Positions 29,198-38,519 of a stretch of 64,000 nt of DNA are shown here, piece after piece. The DNA is from Maricaulis maris (GTDB taxonomy: Bacteria; Pseudomonadota; Alphaproteobacteria; Caulobacterales; Maricaulaceae). How positions within the stretch are numbered: the first letter of the stretch is position 1; the number at the start of each line of letters is the position of its first letter. The stretch lies in NCBI RefSeq assembly GCF_036322705.1, contig NZ_AP027270.1:1241501-1305500 (forward strand), read 5' to 3'. Under the pieces are notes generated by a model. It ran no database searches, was not told the DNA's origin, and saw only the letters and a list, made by a program, of their open reading frames with translations. Both the position numbers and the translations under genes were made by a program.

Positions 29198-30301
29198 GTG
29201 CGTTTCATTCTCGCCGCGCTCTGCCTGAGCCTCGCCTGCCTGCCCGCAGCCCGGGCCGACGATCCCTATACGATCACCGGTGTCGCCATCGACGCCACGG
29301 CGGACAATGCGCTGCAAGCCCAGACGGCGGCCATGCGGCGCGGCCAGGCCGCCGCGGTCCGGCGCCTGATCGAACGCCTGACCCTAGCCGAGGACCGTGC
29401 CGGCACAGCACTCGAGCTGGAAGCCCACATGTCGGAGACCGGCGAAATGGTGTCCGGTCTGGGCCTCGATCCGGCGATTATCGCCGAGATGATCGCCGGC
29501 CTCGAAATTTCCGACGAGCAGCGCAGCGCGACCCGTTACCTCGCCCAGCTGGAGGTGACCTTCGATCCCCGTGCCGTCCGTCGCGTGATGGCGGCCTATG
29601 GCGTGCCTTATGTCGAATCGCAGTCGCGCCCGCTCCTGGTGCTTCCCGTGTTCGAGGGCGAGACCGGTTTCAGCCTGTGGGAGAACAATCCCTGGCGTGC
29701 CGCGTGGTCCGGACAGGAGTTTGGTCATTCTCTGACGCCGGTCATCGTGCCGAGCCGACGCGGCAATAGCGCACCGGTACCGATTACCGCGCGTCAGGCC
29801 CTGCAACTCGACCCGGAAGCCCTCACCAATACGGCGCTGATGTATGGCATCAACCGGATCGTGGTGTTGCGGGCTGGCGAGCGCGATGGTGTCCGCCGGC
29901 TTGGTGGCTATCTGGTGGAAATCGATCCGTCCGGTGAAATCCTGACCGATACCTGGGGCCCCGAGGTCGTTTATGGCGGCTGGAGCGATGCCGCGCAGAT
30001 GTTTGTCACCGATCGCGAGGACGACTGGAAGCGGCGCTCGGTTGTGCGCGATCTGGAAACCCGCTCGCTGCGCGTAACCGTGCTGTATGGCGGTCTGGCG
30101 GAATGGCACAGTCTGCAGGAAGCCCTCAGCCGGGCCTCGCTGGTCGAGAGCGCCCAGCTCGATGCGCTGTCTCGCGACGGGGCCCGCATGACCGTGGATT
30201 ATCGCGGTGCGTTCGAACAGCTGGTCTCCGAGCTTGCCGAACGGGGAGCGACGCTGGAAGAACACCCGCGACTGGGGTGGGTGGTCCTGTCCGCCCGCTG
30301 A
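29198..30301 (+). CDS. DUF2066 domain protein, exported
   Basis: A 367-residue protein starting at a GTG after TTACAGGAG. It has a signal peptide (FILAALCLSLACLPAARA, cleavage after ARA) and a DUF2066 region, visible as TITGVAIDATADNALQAQTAA near 22-42 and YLAQLEVTFDPRAVRRVMAAYGVPYVE near 115-140. Function unknown. It stands directly upstream of hdaA (17-bp gap) and is probably co-transcribed with hdaA, ppk and ppx. The open frame extends further upstream without coding character. Confidence 0.83.
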   Translation: MRFILAALCLSLACLPAARADDPYTITGVAIDATADNALQAQTAAMRRGQAAAVRRLIERLTLAEDRAGTALELEAHMSETGEMVSGLGLDPAIIAEMIAGLEISDEQRSATRYLAQLEVTFDPRAVRRVMAAYGVPYVESQSRPLLVLPVFEGETGFSLWENNPWRAAWSGQEFGHSLTPVIVPSRRGNSAPVPITARQALQLDPEALTNTALMYGINRIVVLRAGERDGVRRLGGYLVEIDPSGEILTDTWGPEVVYGGWSDAAQMFVTDREDDWKRRSVVRDLETRSLRVTVLYGGLAEWHSLQEALSRASLVESAQLDALSRDGARMTVDYRGAFEQLVSELAERGATLEEHPRLGWVVLSAR

Positions 30302-30318
30302 GACGCGCGACAGCAAAC

Positions 30319-31008
30319 ATGATGGCAATGACACCGCAAATGGCGCTGGACCTGCCGGCGCGTCGGGATTTCAGCGAGGCCGCCTTTATTGCCGGCGCGT
30401 CGAATGCGGCGGCGCGTGAGCTGTTGGCCCGGCCCTCTGAATGGCCGCGCAATGTCATGGCGCTGATCGGACCGGAAGGCGTCGGCAAGTCGCATCTCGC
30501 CGCGATCTGGGCCGAGCGGAGCCACGCCGTCACCATTCCCGCGCTGGTGCTGGCCAGCCACCTCGCGGCGCTCGGTCCGAACCAGGCGCTGGTCATCGAG
30601 GATGTCGATCAGGGTGTCGATGAAGACGCCCTGTTTCATGTCTTCAACCGGGCCGCCGAGGGCGATATTTCGGCCCTGCTCCTGACCGCCCGGACCTTGC
30701 CGGCGCAATGGTCGGTCAGCCTGCCGGATCTGGTGTCCCGATTGCGCGCGCTCGAGCATGTGGACCTGCACGAAGCCGATGACGGGCTGCTGACCCGGAT
30801 CATGGAAAAACAATTGGCAGACCGGGGCGCACCGGTCCGTCCGGGCGTGATAGACTATCTTCTGCCGCGCATGGAGCGATCCGTCGCCGCGGTGCGCCTG
30901 CTCGCCGAACGCATGGACAAGCTGGCGCTTGTGAAAAAGACCCCGATCACCCGCGCGGTCGCGCGCGAGGTGCTGGACAGCTGGACTGAAACCGGAGACG
31001 CCGCATGA
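30319..31008 (+). CDS. hdaA: HdaA, regulator of DnaA activity
   Basis: DnaA-related AAA+ protein without a DNA-binding domain. It works with the replication sliding clamp to convert DnaA-ATP to the inactive ADP form. The 229-residue protein has a beta-clamp-binding motif near the N-terminus (QMALDLP, residues 7-13), Walker [12 protein letters not shown], Walker B-like ALVIEDVD and sensor II-type [11 protein letters not shown]. Three ATGs stand close together (30319, 30322, 30328); any could be used. The stop overlaps ppk by 4 bp. Confidence 0.9.
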   Translation: MMAMTPQMALDLPARRDFSEAAFIAGASNAAARELLARPSEWPRNVMALIGPEGVGKSHLAAIWAERSHAVTIPALVLASHLAALGPNQALVIEDVDQGVDEDALFHVFNRAAEGDISALLLTARTLPAQWSVSLPDLVSRLRALEHVDLHEADDGLLTRIMEKQLADRGAPVRPGVIDYLLPRMERSVAAVRLLAERMDKLALVKKTPITRAVAREVLDSWTETGDAA

Positions 31009-33179
31009 ATGCCCCCGTCGGCGAATTTGCCGAAACCGAGACGCTGATGGACTCGCCCAAGCGCTTCCTCAATCGTGAGCTGTCCTGGGTGCGCTTCAAC
31101 CTGCGTGTGCTGGCGGAAGCCGCGAACCCGAACCATCCGGTGTTCGAGCGCCTGCGTTTCCTGTCAATCTCGGCCAGCAATCTCGACGAGTTCTACATGG
31201 TCCGCGTCGCCGGCCTGCGGGCCCAGATGCACAATGGCGTGACCGCGACCAGCATTGACGGGCTGACCCCGGCCGAGCAGCTCGAGCAGATCCATGCGCT
31301 CGCTGGCGAATTGATGCTCAGGCAGCAGACGCTGTGGCGCGCCCTGCGCACCGAGATCGGCAAGGCGGGGGTCAAGGTTCTTGAACCCAAGCAGGTCTCC
31401 CAGACCGACGAGGCCTGGTTGCGCGGTGACTTCCTCAAGCACACACTCCCGGTGATCACGCCGCTGGCGATTGACCCGGCTCACCCCTTTCCCTTCATCC
31501 CCAATCTCGGCTTTGCGCTCGCCCTGCAGCTGCGCCGGAAGGGGACAGGCAAGCTGATGAATGCACTCATACCGCTGCCCAGCGGCGTGAAACGCTTCGT
31601 CGAATTGCCGGCGCGACCGGCGCGCGGCGGCGGCCGCCCGGACCGACGTTTCATGACGCTGGAGAGTGTCCTGACCATGTTCGTCGATACGCTCTTTCCC
31701 GGGCACGAAGTGGTCGGCAAGGGCAGTTTCCGGGTCATCCGCGACAGCGATATCGAGGTCGAGGAAGAATCCGAAGACCTGATGCTGGAGTTCGAGAACC
31801 TGCTCAAGCAGCGCCGTCGCGGTGTCGTGGTGCGCCTGACGATGGATGACGGCATGTCGCCGGCCTTGCGCGACCTGATCGTCCAGCACCTGCATGCGGG
31901 GCCGGAGGACACGGTACCGGTCAATGGGATTCTCGGCCTGGCGCAGGTCAGCCAGCTGATCCCGGACGACCGCGCAGAGCACAAGTTCACGCCTTATGAG
32001 CCGCGCTATCCCGAGCGTATTCGCGAGCACCGGGGTGATTGTTTCGCGGCGATCCGCGAGAAGGACATCATCGTCCACCACCCCTATGAGAGTTTTGATG
32101 TGGTGGTCGAGTTCCTGCGCCAGGCCGCTGCCGATCCGGACGTCGTCGCGATCAAGCAGACGCTTTACCGGACCTCCAAGGACAGCCCGATTGTCGCGGC
32201 GCTGATCGAGGCCGCCGAGAGCGGCAAGAACGTGACCGCGCTGGTCGAGCTGAAAGCGCGCTTTGACGAGGAGGCCAACCTGAAATGGGCCCGCGACCTC
32301 GAGCGCGCCGGCGTCCAGGTCGTTTATGGCTTCATTGAATACAAGACCCACGCGAAGATCTCTTTGATCGTCCGTCGCGAAGGCGCCGAACTGCGGACCT
32401 ATGCGCATTTCGGGACCGGCAATTACCATCCGATCACGGCACGGATTTATACCGACCTCTCGCTCTTCACTGCGGACCCGGCTTTCGGACGCGACGCCGG
32501 ACGCGTGTTCAACTACGTCACCGGCTACGCCCGGCCGGACAATCTGGAACGTCTGGCGGTCTCGCCGATCGGCATGAAGGAAGCCATCCTCGCCCATATC
32601 GAGCAGGAGATCTCCAATGCCCGCGAGGGCTTGCCGGCAGCGGTCTGGGCCAAGCTCAATTCCCTGGTCCATCCCGAGATCATCGACGCGCTCTATCGCG
32701 CCAGCCAGGCTGGCGTTCGGGTCGAACTCGTCGTGCGCGGCATCTGCTGCCTGCGTCCGGGCATTCCCGGCCTGTCGGACAATATCCGGGTGAAATCGAT
32801 CGTCGGGCGCTTCCTCGAGCATTCGCGCATTGTCTGTTTTGCCAATGGCAAGGCGATGCCGTCGCCTGCAGCCAAGGTCTATATCTCGTCGGCCGACTGG
32901 ATGCCGCGCAATCTCGACCGCCGGGTCGAGCATCTCTGCCCGATCCAGAATCCGACCGTGCACCGTCAGGTGCTCGACCAGATCATGGTCGCCAACCTCA
33001 ATGATACCGACCAGTCCTGGTACATGGACGGCGAGGGCGATTATCGCCGCGTGGACACGGCCAATGTCGACAAGCCGTTCAGCGCGCATGCCTATTTCAT
33101 GACCAATCCCTCATTGTCAGGGCGCGGTCATGCGTTGAAGAACGACCAGCCGCCCGTCCTCACCGACAGTACAGGCTGA
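31005..33179 (+). CDS. ppk1: Polyphosphate kinase 1
   Basis: Makes inorganic polyphosphate from ATP, 724 residues. The N-terminal domain has [19 protein letters not shown]; the two phospholipase-D-like catalytic domains contain the autophosphorylated His region [19 protein letters not shown] and the second His motif near [11 protein letters not shown]. The final ~40 residues are low in conservation. Its ATG overlaps the hdaA stop, and ppx follows 6 bp later, so synthesis and breakdown of polyphosphate are encoded together. Confidence 0.95.
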   Translation: MNAPVGEFAETETLMDSPKRFLNRELSWVRFNLRVLAEAANPNHPVFERLRFLSISASNLDEFYMVRVAGLRAQMHNGVTATSIDGLTPAEQLEQIHALAGELMLRQQTLWRALRTEIGKAGVKVLEPKQVSQTDEAWLRGDFLKHTLPVITPLAIDPAHPFPFIPNLGFALALQLRRKGTGKLMNALIPLPSGVKRFVELPARPARGGGRPDRRFMTLESVLTMFVDTLFPGHEVVGKGSFRVIRDSDIEVEEESEDLMLEFENLLKQRRRGVVVRLTMDDGMSPALRDLIVQHLHAGPEDTVPVNGILGLAQVSQLIPDDRAEHKFTPYEPRYPERIREHRGDCFAAIREKDIIVHHPYESFDVVVEFLRQAAADPDVVAIKQTLYRTSKDSPIVAALIEAAESGKNVTALVELKARFDEEANLKWARDLERAGVQVVYGFIEYKTHAKISLIVRREGAELRTYAHFGTGNYHPITARIYTDLSLFTADPAFGRDAGRVFNYVTGYARPDNLERLAVSPIGMKEAILAHIEQEISNAREGLPAAVWAKLNSLVHPEIIDALYRASQAGVRVELVVRGICCLRPGIPGLSDNIRVKSIVGRFLEHSRIVCFANGKAMPSPAAKVYISSADWMPRNLDRRVEHLCPIQNPTVHRQVLDQIMVANLNDTDQSWYMDGEGDYRRVDTANVDKPFSAHAYFMTNPSLSGRGHALKNDQPPVLTDSTG

Positions 33180-33185
33180 TCTGGA

Positions 33186-34721
33186 TTGACCCATCCGCTG
33201 ACATCCTCCGACTTCCTGGCCGAACAGGCCATCCACCGCGATATCGCGGTCATTGATGTCGGCTCGAACTCGGTCCGTCTGGTGCATTTCCGGGTCGAGG
33301 GTCGCTCGCTCTGGCCGATCTTCAACGAGAAGGTGATGGCCGGTCTGGGGCGCGGCGTGCATGACACCGGCAAGCTGCACCCCGAGGGCCGCGAGATCGC
33401 CTTGCGCGCGCTCAAGCGTTTCCAGCGACTGCTCGACGCCAAGGGGGTGAGCGACCGCCATGTCGTGGCCACCGCTGCGGTCCGCAATGCCAGTGACGGG
33501 CCGGACTTCATCGAGGCTGTCGCCGAGCGAACCGGTCTCGTGGTCCGTGTGCTGTCGGGGGCGGACGAAGCGCGCCTGTCGGCGATGGGTGTCGGCGCCG
33601 GCATCCCCGACGCGGACGGGCTGATGGGGGATCTCGGTGGCTCCAGCCTCGAGCTGACCGGGCTGGATGGCGGCTTGCCGGCGCGCGGCGTCTCGACCTC
33701 CCTCGGCCCGCAGGAAATGCTGGGCGATGGTCCGATGGATGAGGCCAGCCTGGTCGCATCGATCGACGCCCAGCTCCTCGCGACCGGCCAGCTGACCGGG
33801 CAGGGCGGCCGCTTCTACGCCGTCGGCGGCGCCTGGCGGGCACTCGGCCAGCTCGCCTTCGCGCGCTTTGGCTATCCCTTGAATGTGGTGCACGAATTTG
33901 CCCTGACTGCAGCCCGCGCCGATGAGTTGGCCCGGCTTGCCCAAAGGCTCAGCCCGGCCTCGCTGCGCGGAACGGCGGGTGTCTCCTCGCGCCGGGTCGC
34001 GACCTTGCCCTATGCCGCACTCCTGCTCCGCCGGATCATGCATCATGGCCGCTTCGACAAGCTGGTCTTCTCGGCCTATGGGGTGCGTGAGGGGGTACTG
34101 GCCGCCGGTCTGCCGCCGGCGCTGCTGGCGCTGGATCCGTTGATTGCCGGGGCCGAGGCGATGGCCCGGCCCAATGCCCCGACGCCCGATTTCGGCCGCG
34201 CGCTTGCGCGCTGGCTGGTGCCGGCCTTCGGCGCGCTCGAGACAGCCTTCGGCGAGGCGCGTGACAGTGCCCTGCATGAAGCGGCGACGCGTCTGACCGA
34301 TCTGGGAGCGCGTCATCATCCCGATCATCGTGCCGACCTGGCCCGCGATGTCGTGCTCTACGCCCCCTTTGCCGGCATCGCCCATGCCGAACGGGTCTTC
34401 CTCGCTGCGGCCATTCATTACCGCTATGGCGGTCGCCGCGCGCGCCTGGAAGACGATCCCATCTTTCATCTGATCAGCGAGGATCAGCACAACCTCGCCC
34501 AGATGCTGGGCCTGTCACTGCGCCTCGGCGCCAAGCTCTCGGGACGCTCACCGGCCCTGCTGGACCGCTACACGCTGAGCGTCGAGGCCGATGTCATCCG
34601 GCTGGAAGTCGATGAAAGTGTGCGCGACCTCTATGTCGAGCGCTCGGTTTCGCTGCTCGACCAGCTCGCCGCCGCCGTCGGGCGGACGGGTGAGGTAGTC
34701 TATGTGACGGGGCAGAAATAG
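33186..34721 (+). CDS. ppx: Exopolyphosphatase / pppGpp phosphohydrolase
   Basis: Removes terminal phosphates from polyphosphate. The 511-residue protein of the ASKHA fold has the phosphate-1 loop IDVGSNSVRLVHF at about 21-33, and MGDLGGSSLELTGL as the phosphate-2 loop. The C-terminal HD-like region is seen in AAAIHYRYGGRR. The best start is TTG at 33186, 6 bp after ppk; no ATG is available before the conserved region. It ends a DUF2066-hdaA-ppk-ppx unit. Confidence 0.93.
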   Translation: MTHPLTSSDFLAEQAIHRDIAVIDVGSNSVRLVHFRVEGRSLWPIFNEKVMAGLGRGVHDTGKLHPEGREIALRALKRFQRLLDAKGVSDRHVVATAAVRNASDGPDFIEAVAERTGLVVRVLSGADEARLSAMGVGAGIPDADGLMGDLGGSSLELTGLDGGLPARGVSTSLGPQEMLGDGPMDEASLVASIDAQLLATGQLTGQGGRFYAVGGAWRALGQLAFARFGYPLNVVHEFALTAARADELARLAQRLSPASLRGTAGVSSRRVATLPYAALLLRRIMHHGRFDKLVFSAYGVREGVLAAGLPPALLALDPLIAGAEAMARPNAPTPDFGRALARWLVPAFGALETAFGEARDSALHEAATRLTDLGARHHPDHRADLARDVVLYAPFAGIAHAERVFLAAAIHYRYGGRRARLEDDPIFHLISEDQHNLAQMLGLSLRLGAKLSGRSPALLDRYTLSVEADVIRLEVDESVRDLYVERSVSLLDQLAAAVGRTGEVVYVTGQK

Positions 34722-34779
34722 CCGGGGCAGAGTAATAACCGAAATACCCGGGACAAAATACCCCGAAATACCCGGGACA
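34713..34779. repeat. Short tandem repeat at the end of ppx
   Basis: CCGAAATACCCGGGACA occurs exactly at 34739-34755 and 34763-34779 (24-bp period). A degenerate copy (CAGAAATAGCCGGGGCA) starts at 34713 inside the last codons of ppx. The last copy continues as GGGACAGGCACCGTTTCC, words that recur at 35791-35810 beside the Rhs remnant. Confidence 0.75.
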
Positions 34780-35283
34780 GGCACCGTTTCCGGCACGATC
34801 GGTTCGCCGCGCCTCACAGGAGCGGGCACGCCTGTTGATTGTGTCGTTTCCGCTCTTTTTTCCGCTTTATCCCCCGCTCCACAAACCTTGTCCGCATCCC
34901 CTCCACCCCACGCGATAATGCCTGCGGTCTTCGGGACGGGAGGCACTAAACGACCGACCCCATCTACCTGGCGCATTGGAAACGGGCTGGAGATAGTCCG
35001 GGAAAACTTCGCGAGCGGGATGCCGCGGACACCACACACACCGCAGACCCACCAACCGGACACCCCCGGTGTTCACCGGCATCCCGCTCCCTCCCACCCC
35101 TTCGGCGCAACAGCGTGCGGAGAGCAAAAGCCGTGGGCGCGCTGGCAGGCGGGCGAGACAAGGGTCGGGACCGGATTAATGGTTGCCGGGCCGGTCGACG
35201 CCGACCGGAGCAGGGATGTGACCCGGATACGGCGACCTCTCGGCAAGCGGTTTTTGGATAGGTGAGCGCCTGAGGCGCACGAG
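34780..35283. other. Gene-free stretch between ppx and the Rhs remnant
   Basis: About 500 bp in which I find no supported gene. The frames on either strand are rich in Pro, Thr, His and Arg, lack family resemblance and do not keep the codon pattern of neighbouring genes. The right end (35222-35281) matches a palindromic element near 43,930-43,990. The composition and the repeats suggest debris from insertion and rearrangement. Confidence 0.6.
35222..35281 (+). repeat. Dispersed repeat, partial copy
   Basis: The segment with GGATACGGC, then CTCTCGGCAAGCG, then TTTTTGGAT closely follows the right arm of the palindromic element at 43,944-43,995 (GGATGCGGC, CTCTCGGCAAGCG, TTTATGGAT). The matched block is about 38 bp, with a looser GC-rich extension. 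The plus frame through both copies encodes LGKRF(L/M)D. Confidence 0.72.
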
Positions 35284-35811
35284 TTAAGGGGCACTCGTGA
35301 AAAACGGTACGTGTCCCCGATTTTTCGGCCAGTAATAACGGGCCCGATAGTAGTAGAGCTCGCTCTCCGGGTCGTAGCGGCGGCCGGTATAGCGGAAGGG
35401 GTTGCCGGAGGTGTTGAGCGGCGCTTCGACGCCATAGGGCGTGTAGACATAGCGGTCGGTCAGGGCGCCCGCCTGGTTGGCCAGAGCGATCACCGAGCCC
35501 AGCCGGTTGGCGTGGTAGTAGAAGCGGGCCGTGGCCGCGCCGGTGGACGGATTGGTGACGATCATCGCCTCGCGCCGATCGACACCGGATCACAAAAAGG
35601 AGGGGCCGGGCACATAGCGCACCAGGTATTGCCCAGCGCTGTTGATCTCGCCGATTTCCATCCCGCCCGCATGCACGAAGCCGGTCCAGGCCGTGCCATT
35701 GTTGAGCGTTCGCGACAGGCGCCGACCGATGACGTCATAGCCATAGCTGATGGTCTGACCGGACTGGACGATCCCGGTAAGACGATTGCGCGGAAACGGC
35801 GGGACAGGCAT
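35284..35811 (-). pseudogene. Rhs-family core remnant, broken
   Basis: Minus-strand fragment of an Rhs/YD-repeat protein. The first part reads ISYGYDVIGRRLSR and LVRYVPGPSF, then an in-frame TGA at 35590-35592. The same frame resumes with RFYYHANRLGSVIALANQAG, DRYVYTPYGVEAPL, YTGRRYDPESELYYYRARYY, the Rhs-associated core motif. The sequence leaves Rhs homology right after RARYY, where the usual DP.GRF..DP should be. Upstream, the frame opens only 176 codons back after a stop. Both edges carry TGTCCC/GGGACA words. I read it as a transferred and decayed fragment, not an expressed toxin. Confidence 0.82.
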
Positions 35812-35947
35812 AATTCACCTGTCGCGGCACAAGCACACCGCGCAAGCCCCACCTTAACCGCTGGCTGACCAACGATGCCGGGGCCACTTCGCGCGCGGAG
35901 CGGCTCTTTCCGGACGGATTGCTTGACCGATCCGACGGGCCTCGGCC

Positions 35948-37108
35948 TCAGCCCTTGGTCTCGACCACTACGACCTTGCCGTCCTTCAGGGCCAGCGCCA
36001 CGTCGCCGCGCTTGAGCTTGAGCGCGGGCTCGCCAAAGACCTCCCGGCGCCAGCCTGACATCGCTTCGACATCGGCCTTGTCGTCGGCAGCGATCTTTTC
36101 CAGGTCGGCGGCGTTGGCGATCAGGCGCGGTGCCACGCCCTTTTCGTCGGCGACCAGCTTCAGGAAGACCTTGAGCAACTCGACCGTCGGGCCGAGGCCC
36201 TGGGGCGGCGGGGCCGGCTTCTCGACCTTCGGGGCGTAAGCCTCCGGATCGGCCATGGCCTCGCCCATCTTGTCGAACAGGCGACGTGCGGCGCTGGAGC
36301 GTTCGAAGCCCTTGGGCACGGCGCGCAGCCCGGTCAGCTGTTCCGGCGTGGTCGGGGCGACGCCCGCGATCTCGTAGAGCGCGTCGTCCTTCATCACCCG
36401 CTGCCGCGGCATGTCGCGCGTCTGGGCCTCGGTCTCGCGCCAGGACGCAGCAGCCCGCAGGGCGGCGACCCATTTCGGCGTGGTCTTGCGCAGCTTCAGG
36501 CGGCGCCAGCTTTCTTCCGGGTCGAGCTGGTAGGTCGACGGACTGGTGAGCGTCTTCATCTCCTCGGCCAGCCATTCGGTGCGGCCCTTCTTTTCGAGGC
36601 GCTCGACCATGATCGGATAGAGGTCCCGGAGATGGGTGACGTCGGCGATGGCGTATTTGGTCTGCGCGTCGGAGAGCGGACGGCGCGACCAGTCGGTGAA
36701 GCGCGGGCCCTTGTCGATCGGGCGGTTGAGCAAGGTGCGCACGAGGGCGTCATAGGCGATGGAATCGCCCAGACCGAGCGCCATGGCCGCGACCTGGCTG
36801 TCGAACATCGGATGCGGGATCAGGCTGTCGCCACCCTTGTGGAAGAAGATTTCCAGGTCCTGGCGCGCCGCGTGGAAGACCTTGATGATCCGCTCGTCCG
36901 CCATCAGCTCCCAGAACGGCTCCATGTCGAGGCCTTCGGCGAGCGGGTCGATGATGACCTCGGTGTCTCCGGCTGCGGCCTGGATCAGACAGAGCTGCGG
37001 CCAGTAGACCGTCTCCCGCATGAACTCGGTATCTACCGCGACATAGGGATGCTGCAGGAGGGCGTCGCAGGCCGCTTCGAGGGCCTCAGTCGTCGTAATC
37101 ATTGTCAT
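35948..37108 (-). CDS. rnd: Ribonuclease D
   Basis: 3'-5' exoribonuclease for tRNA maturation, 386 residues. The DEDD catalytic residues are seen in VAVDTEFMRE (ExoI), FHAARQDLEIF (ExoII) and TKYAIADVTHLRDLY (ExoIII, with Tyr as in DEDDy enzymes). HRDC-type helical regions follow. The C-terminal DVALALKDGKVVVVETKG is as expected. It lies alone on minus between the Rhs remnant and the MFS operon. Confidence 0.94.
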   Translation of the reverse strand: MTMITTTEALEAACDALLQHPYVAVDTEFMRETVYWPQLCLIQAAAGDTEVIIDPLAEGLDMEPFWELMADERIIKVFHAARQDLEIFFHKGGDSLIPHPMFDSQVAAMALGLGDSIAYDALVRTLLNRPIDKGPRFTDWSRRPLSDAQTKYAIADVTHLRDLYPIMVERLEKKGRTEWLAEEMKTLTSPSTYQLDPEESWRRLKLRKTTPKWVAALRAAASWRETEAQTRDMPRQRVMKDDALYEIAGVAPTTPEQLTGLRAVPKGFERSSAARRLFDKMGEAMADPEAYAPKVEKPAPPPQGLGPTVELLKVFLKLVADEKGVAPRLIANAADLEKIAADDKADVEAMSGWRREVFGEPALKLKRGDVALALKDGKVVVVETKG

Positions 37109-37152
37109 GAAGCGGCCCTTTAGCGCGGACCGCGGCCTTTGGCTATCGTTTG

Positions 37153-37183
37153 GGCCAGCCGGGCGACGCTTTCCCGGCTGGCC
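37153..37183. terminator. Strong hairpin between the MFS gene and rnd
   Basis: Stem GGCCAGCCGGG / CCCGGCTGGCC (11 bp, 9-base loop) in the 103 bp between the MFS stop and the rnd start. No T-run follows on the minus strand, so its efficiency as a terminator is uncertain. Confidence 0.5.
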
Positions 37184-37211
37184 GATGCAATCAGGGCTCA
37201 GGCCCGATGGC

Positions 37212-38519
37212 TTAGCCCTTTGCGCCGCGCCGCAGATTGAGGCGCCAGAGGATGAACAGCACGGCGAGACCCGAGACGAAGGCGATCATCAGGAAGGCCA
37301 TCTGGATCGGCAGCTGCAGCAGGGCGATCCCGGCGAGGGAGAACTGGCCCAGCGTCGCCGTTGCCGCATTCATGATCCCGCCGGCGGCCAGCAGGCGTCC
37401 GCGCAGCTCGGCCGGCGCCCGGCGCTGGGCCATGGCCTGCAGCGGCACCACGAACAGGCCGGCCGAGACTGCTGCGAGGCCGAGATCCACCAGGATTCGC
37501 CAGTTGGCCTTGTCGGCCAGGAAGACGTCTGCGGCGATCAGGGTCGCGCCCTCCGGCACCAGTGGATTGGACCAGGTGGTCAGGGCGACATCGGTCGTGA
37601 ACACGACCAGGCCGATCGCACCGGTGATCGAGAAGGGCAGGGCGTCTCCCTTGCCCGACAGGGCACCGCAGAGCAGGGCGCCGATCGCGGCGCCGATGGT
37701 GAACAGGGCGCTGAACAGCAGGACCACCGTCTCGTCCGCGCCCAGCACGGAGGCGGTGAAGACCGGCATCAGCGTGATGATGGAGGCCGCCAGCATCCAG
37801 AACCAGGCAGCGCCGAGCAGCGGCCGCAGGACCTGCGGCGCCCTGAAGGCGTAGGCGAGCACACGGAACGTCTCGCCGATGAAATTGATCGTCAGCGGCA
37901 TGTCCGGGCGGGCCGCCCTGGCCTCGGGCAATTGCCGGCTGGCGAGCCAGCCCAGGACGGCCATCACGACCAGGCCAAGGCCGACCAGTTCGGGGCCGAA
38001 GGGGCGCATCACGAGCCAGGTGCCCAGTCCGATCCCGACCAGCACCGACACGTTCAAAAGGCCCGACATCATCGCATTGGCAGGGACCAGTTCATGGTCT
38101 GCCAGAAGGGTCGGCAGGGCGGAGTTCTTGGCCGGGGTGAAGAAGGCCGACTGGGCGCCCATCAGGAAGAGCGCGACCATCAGCAGCAGCGGTTCCTCAA
38201 GGAAGAAACCAAGGGCGACGATCAGCATCAGCCAGATCTCGGCAAACTTCGCAAAGCGCATGATCCGGGTGCGGTCGAACTTGTCGGCCATGCGTCCGGC
38301 GACCGCCGAGAACAGGAAGATCGGCACGGTGAAGAGCGAGGCTGCGATCGGCACCATCATGGCGCGCTCGATATCGAACAGGGTCAGCCCGCCATAGGTC
38401 ACCAGTGTGACCAGGGAATAGCGGAAGAAGTTGTCATTGAAGGCGCCGAGCGACTGGGCGAGCAGAAGCGGCAGGAAGCGGCGCTGGGTGATCAGCTGGG
38501 CAGCAATCTTGGCACTCAT
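37212..38519 (-). CDS. MFS transporter, LplT-like
   Basis: A 435-residue membrane protein with about 12 hydrophobic segments. The start RFLPLLLAQSLGAFNDNFFRYSLV has the LGAFNDN motif of the LplT/lysophospholipid-flippase branch of the major facilitator superfamily. AGRMADKFDRTRIMR is the loop 2-3 signature. The neighbours are two 1-acyl-glycerol-phosphate-type acyltransferases, as in Aas-LplT systems, so inward movement and reacylation of lysophospholipids is a reasonable inference. It overlaps the preceding acyltransferase gene by 4 bp. Confidence 0.85.
   Translation of the reverse strand: MSAKIAAQLITQRRFLPLLLAQSLGAFNDNFFRYSLVTLVTYGGLTLFDIERAMMVPIAASLFTVPIFLFSAVAGRMADKFDRTRIMRFAKFAEIWLMLIVALGFFLEEPLLLMVALFLMGAQSAFFTPAKNSALPTLLADHELVPANAMMSGLLNVSVLVGIGLGTWLVMRPFGPELVGLGLVVMAVLGWLASRQLPEARAARPDMPLTINFIGETFRVLAYAFRAPQVLRPLLGAAWFWMLAASIITLMPVFTASVLGADETVVLLFSALFTIGAAIGALLCGALSGKGDALPFSITGAIGLVVFTTDVALTTWSNPLVPEGATLIAADVFLADKANWRILVDLGLAAVSAGLFVVPLQAMAQRRAPAELRGRLLAAGGIMNAATATLGQFSLAGIALLQLPIQMAFLMIAFVSGLAVLFILWRLNLRRGAKG

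Noticed and set aside
34548-35063. Minus-strand frame of 171 codons after ppx
   Set aside because: Partly antisense to ppx and crosses the tandem repeats; no homology or codon pattern seen.
34888-35265. Plus-strand frame of 125 codons ending LGKRFLDR
   Set aside because: Its only recognisable part comes from the dispersed repeat; the rest is Pro/Thr/His low-complexity. Treated as non-coding.
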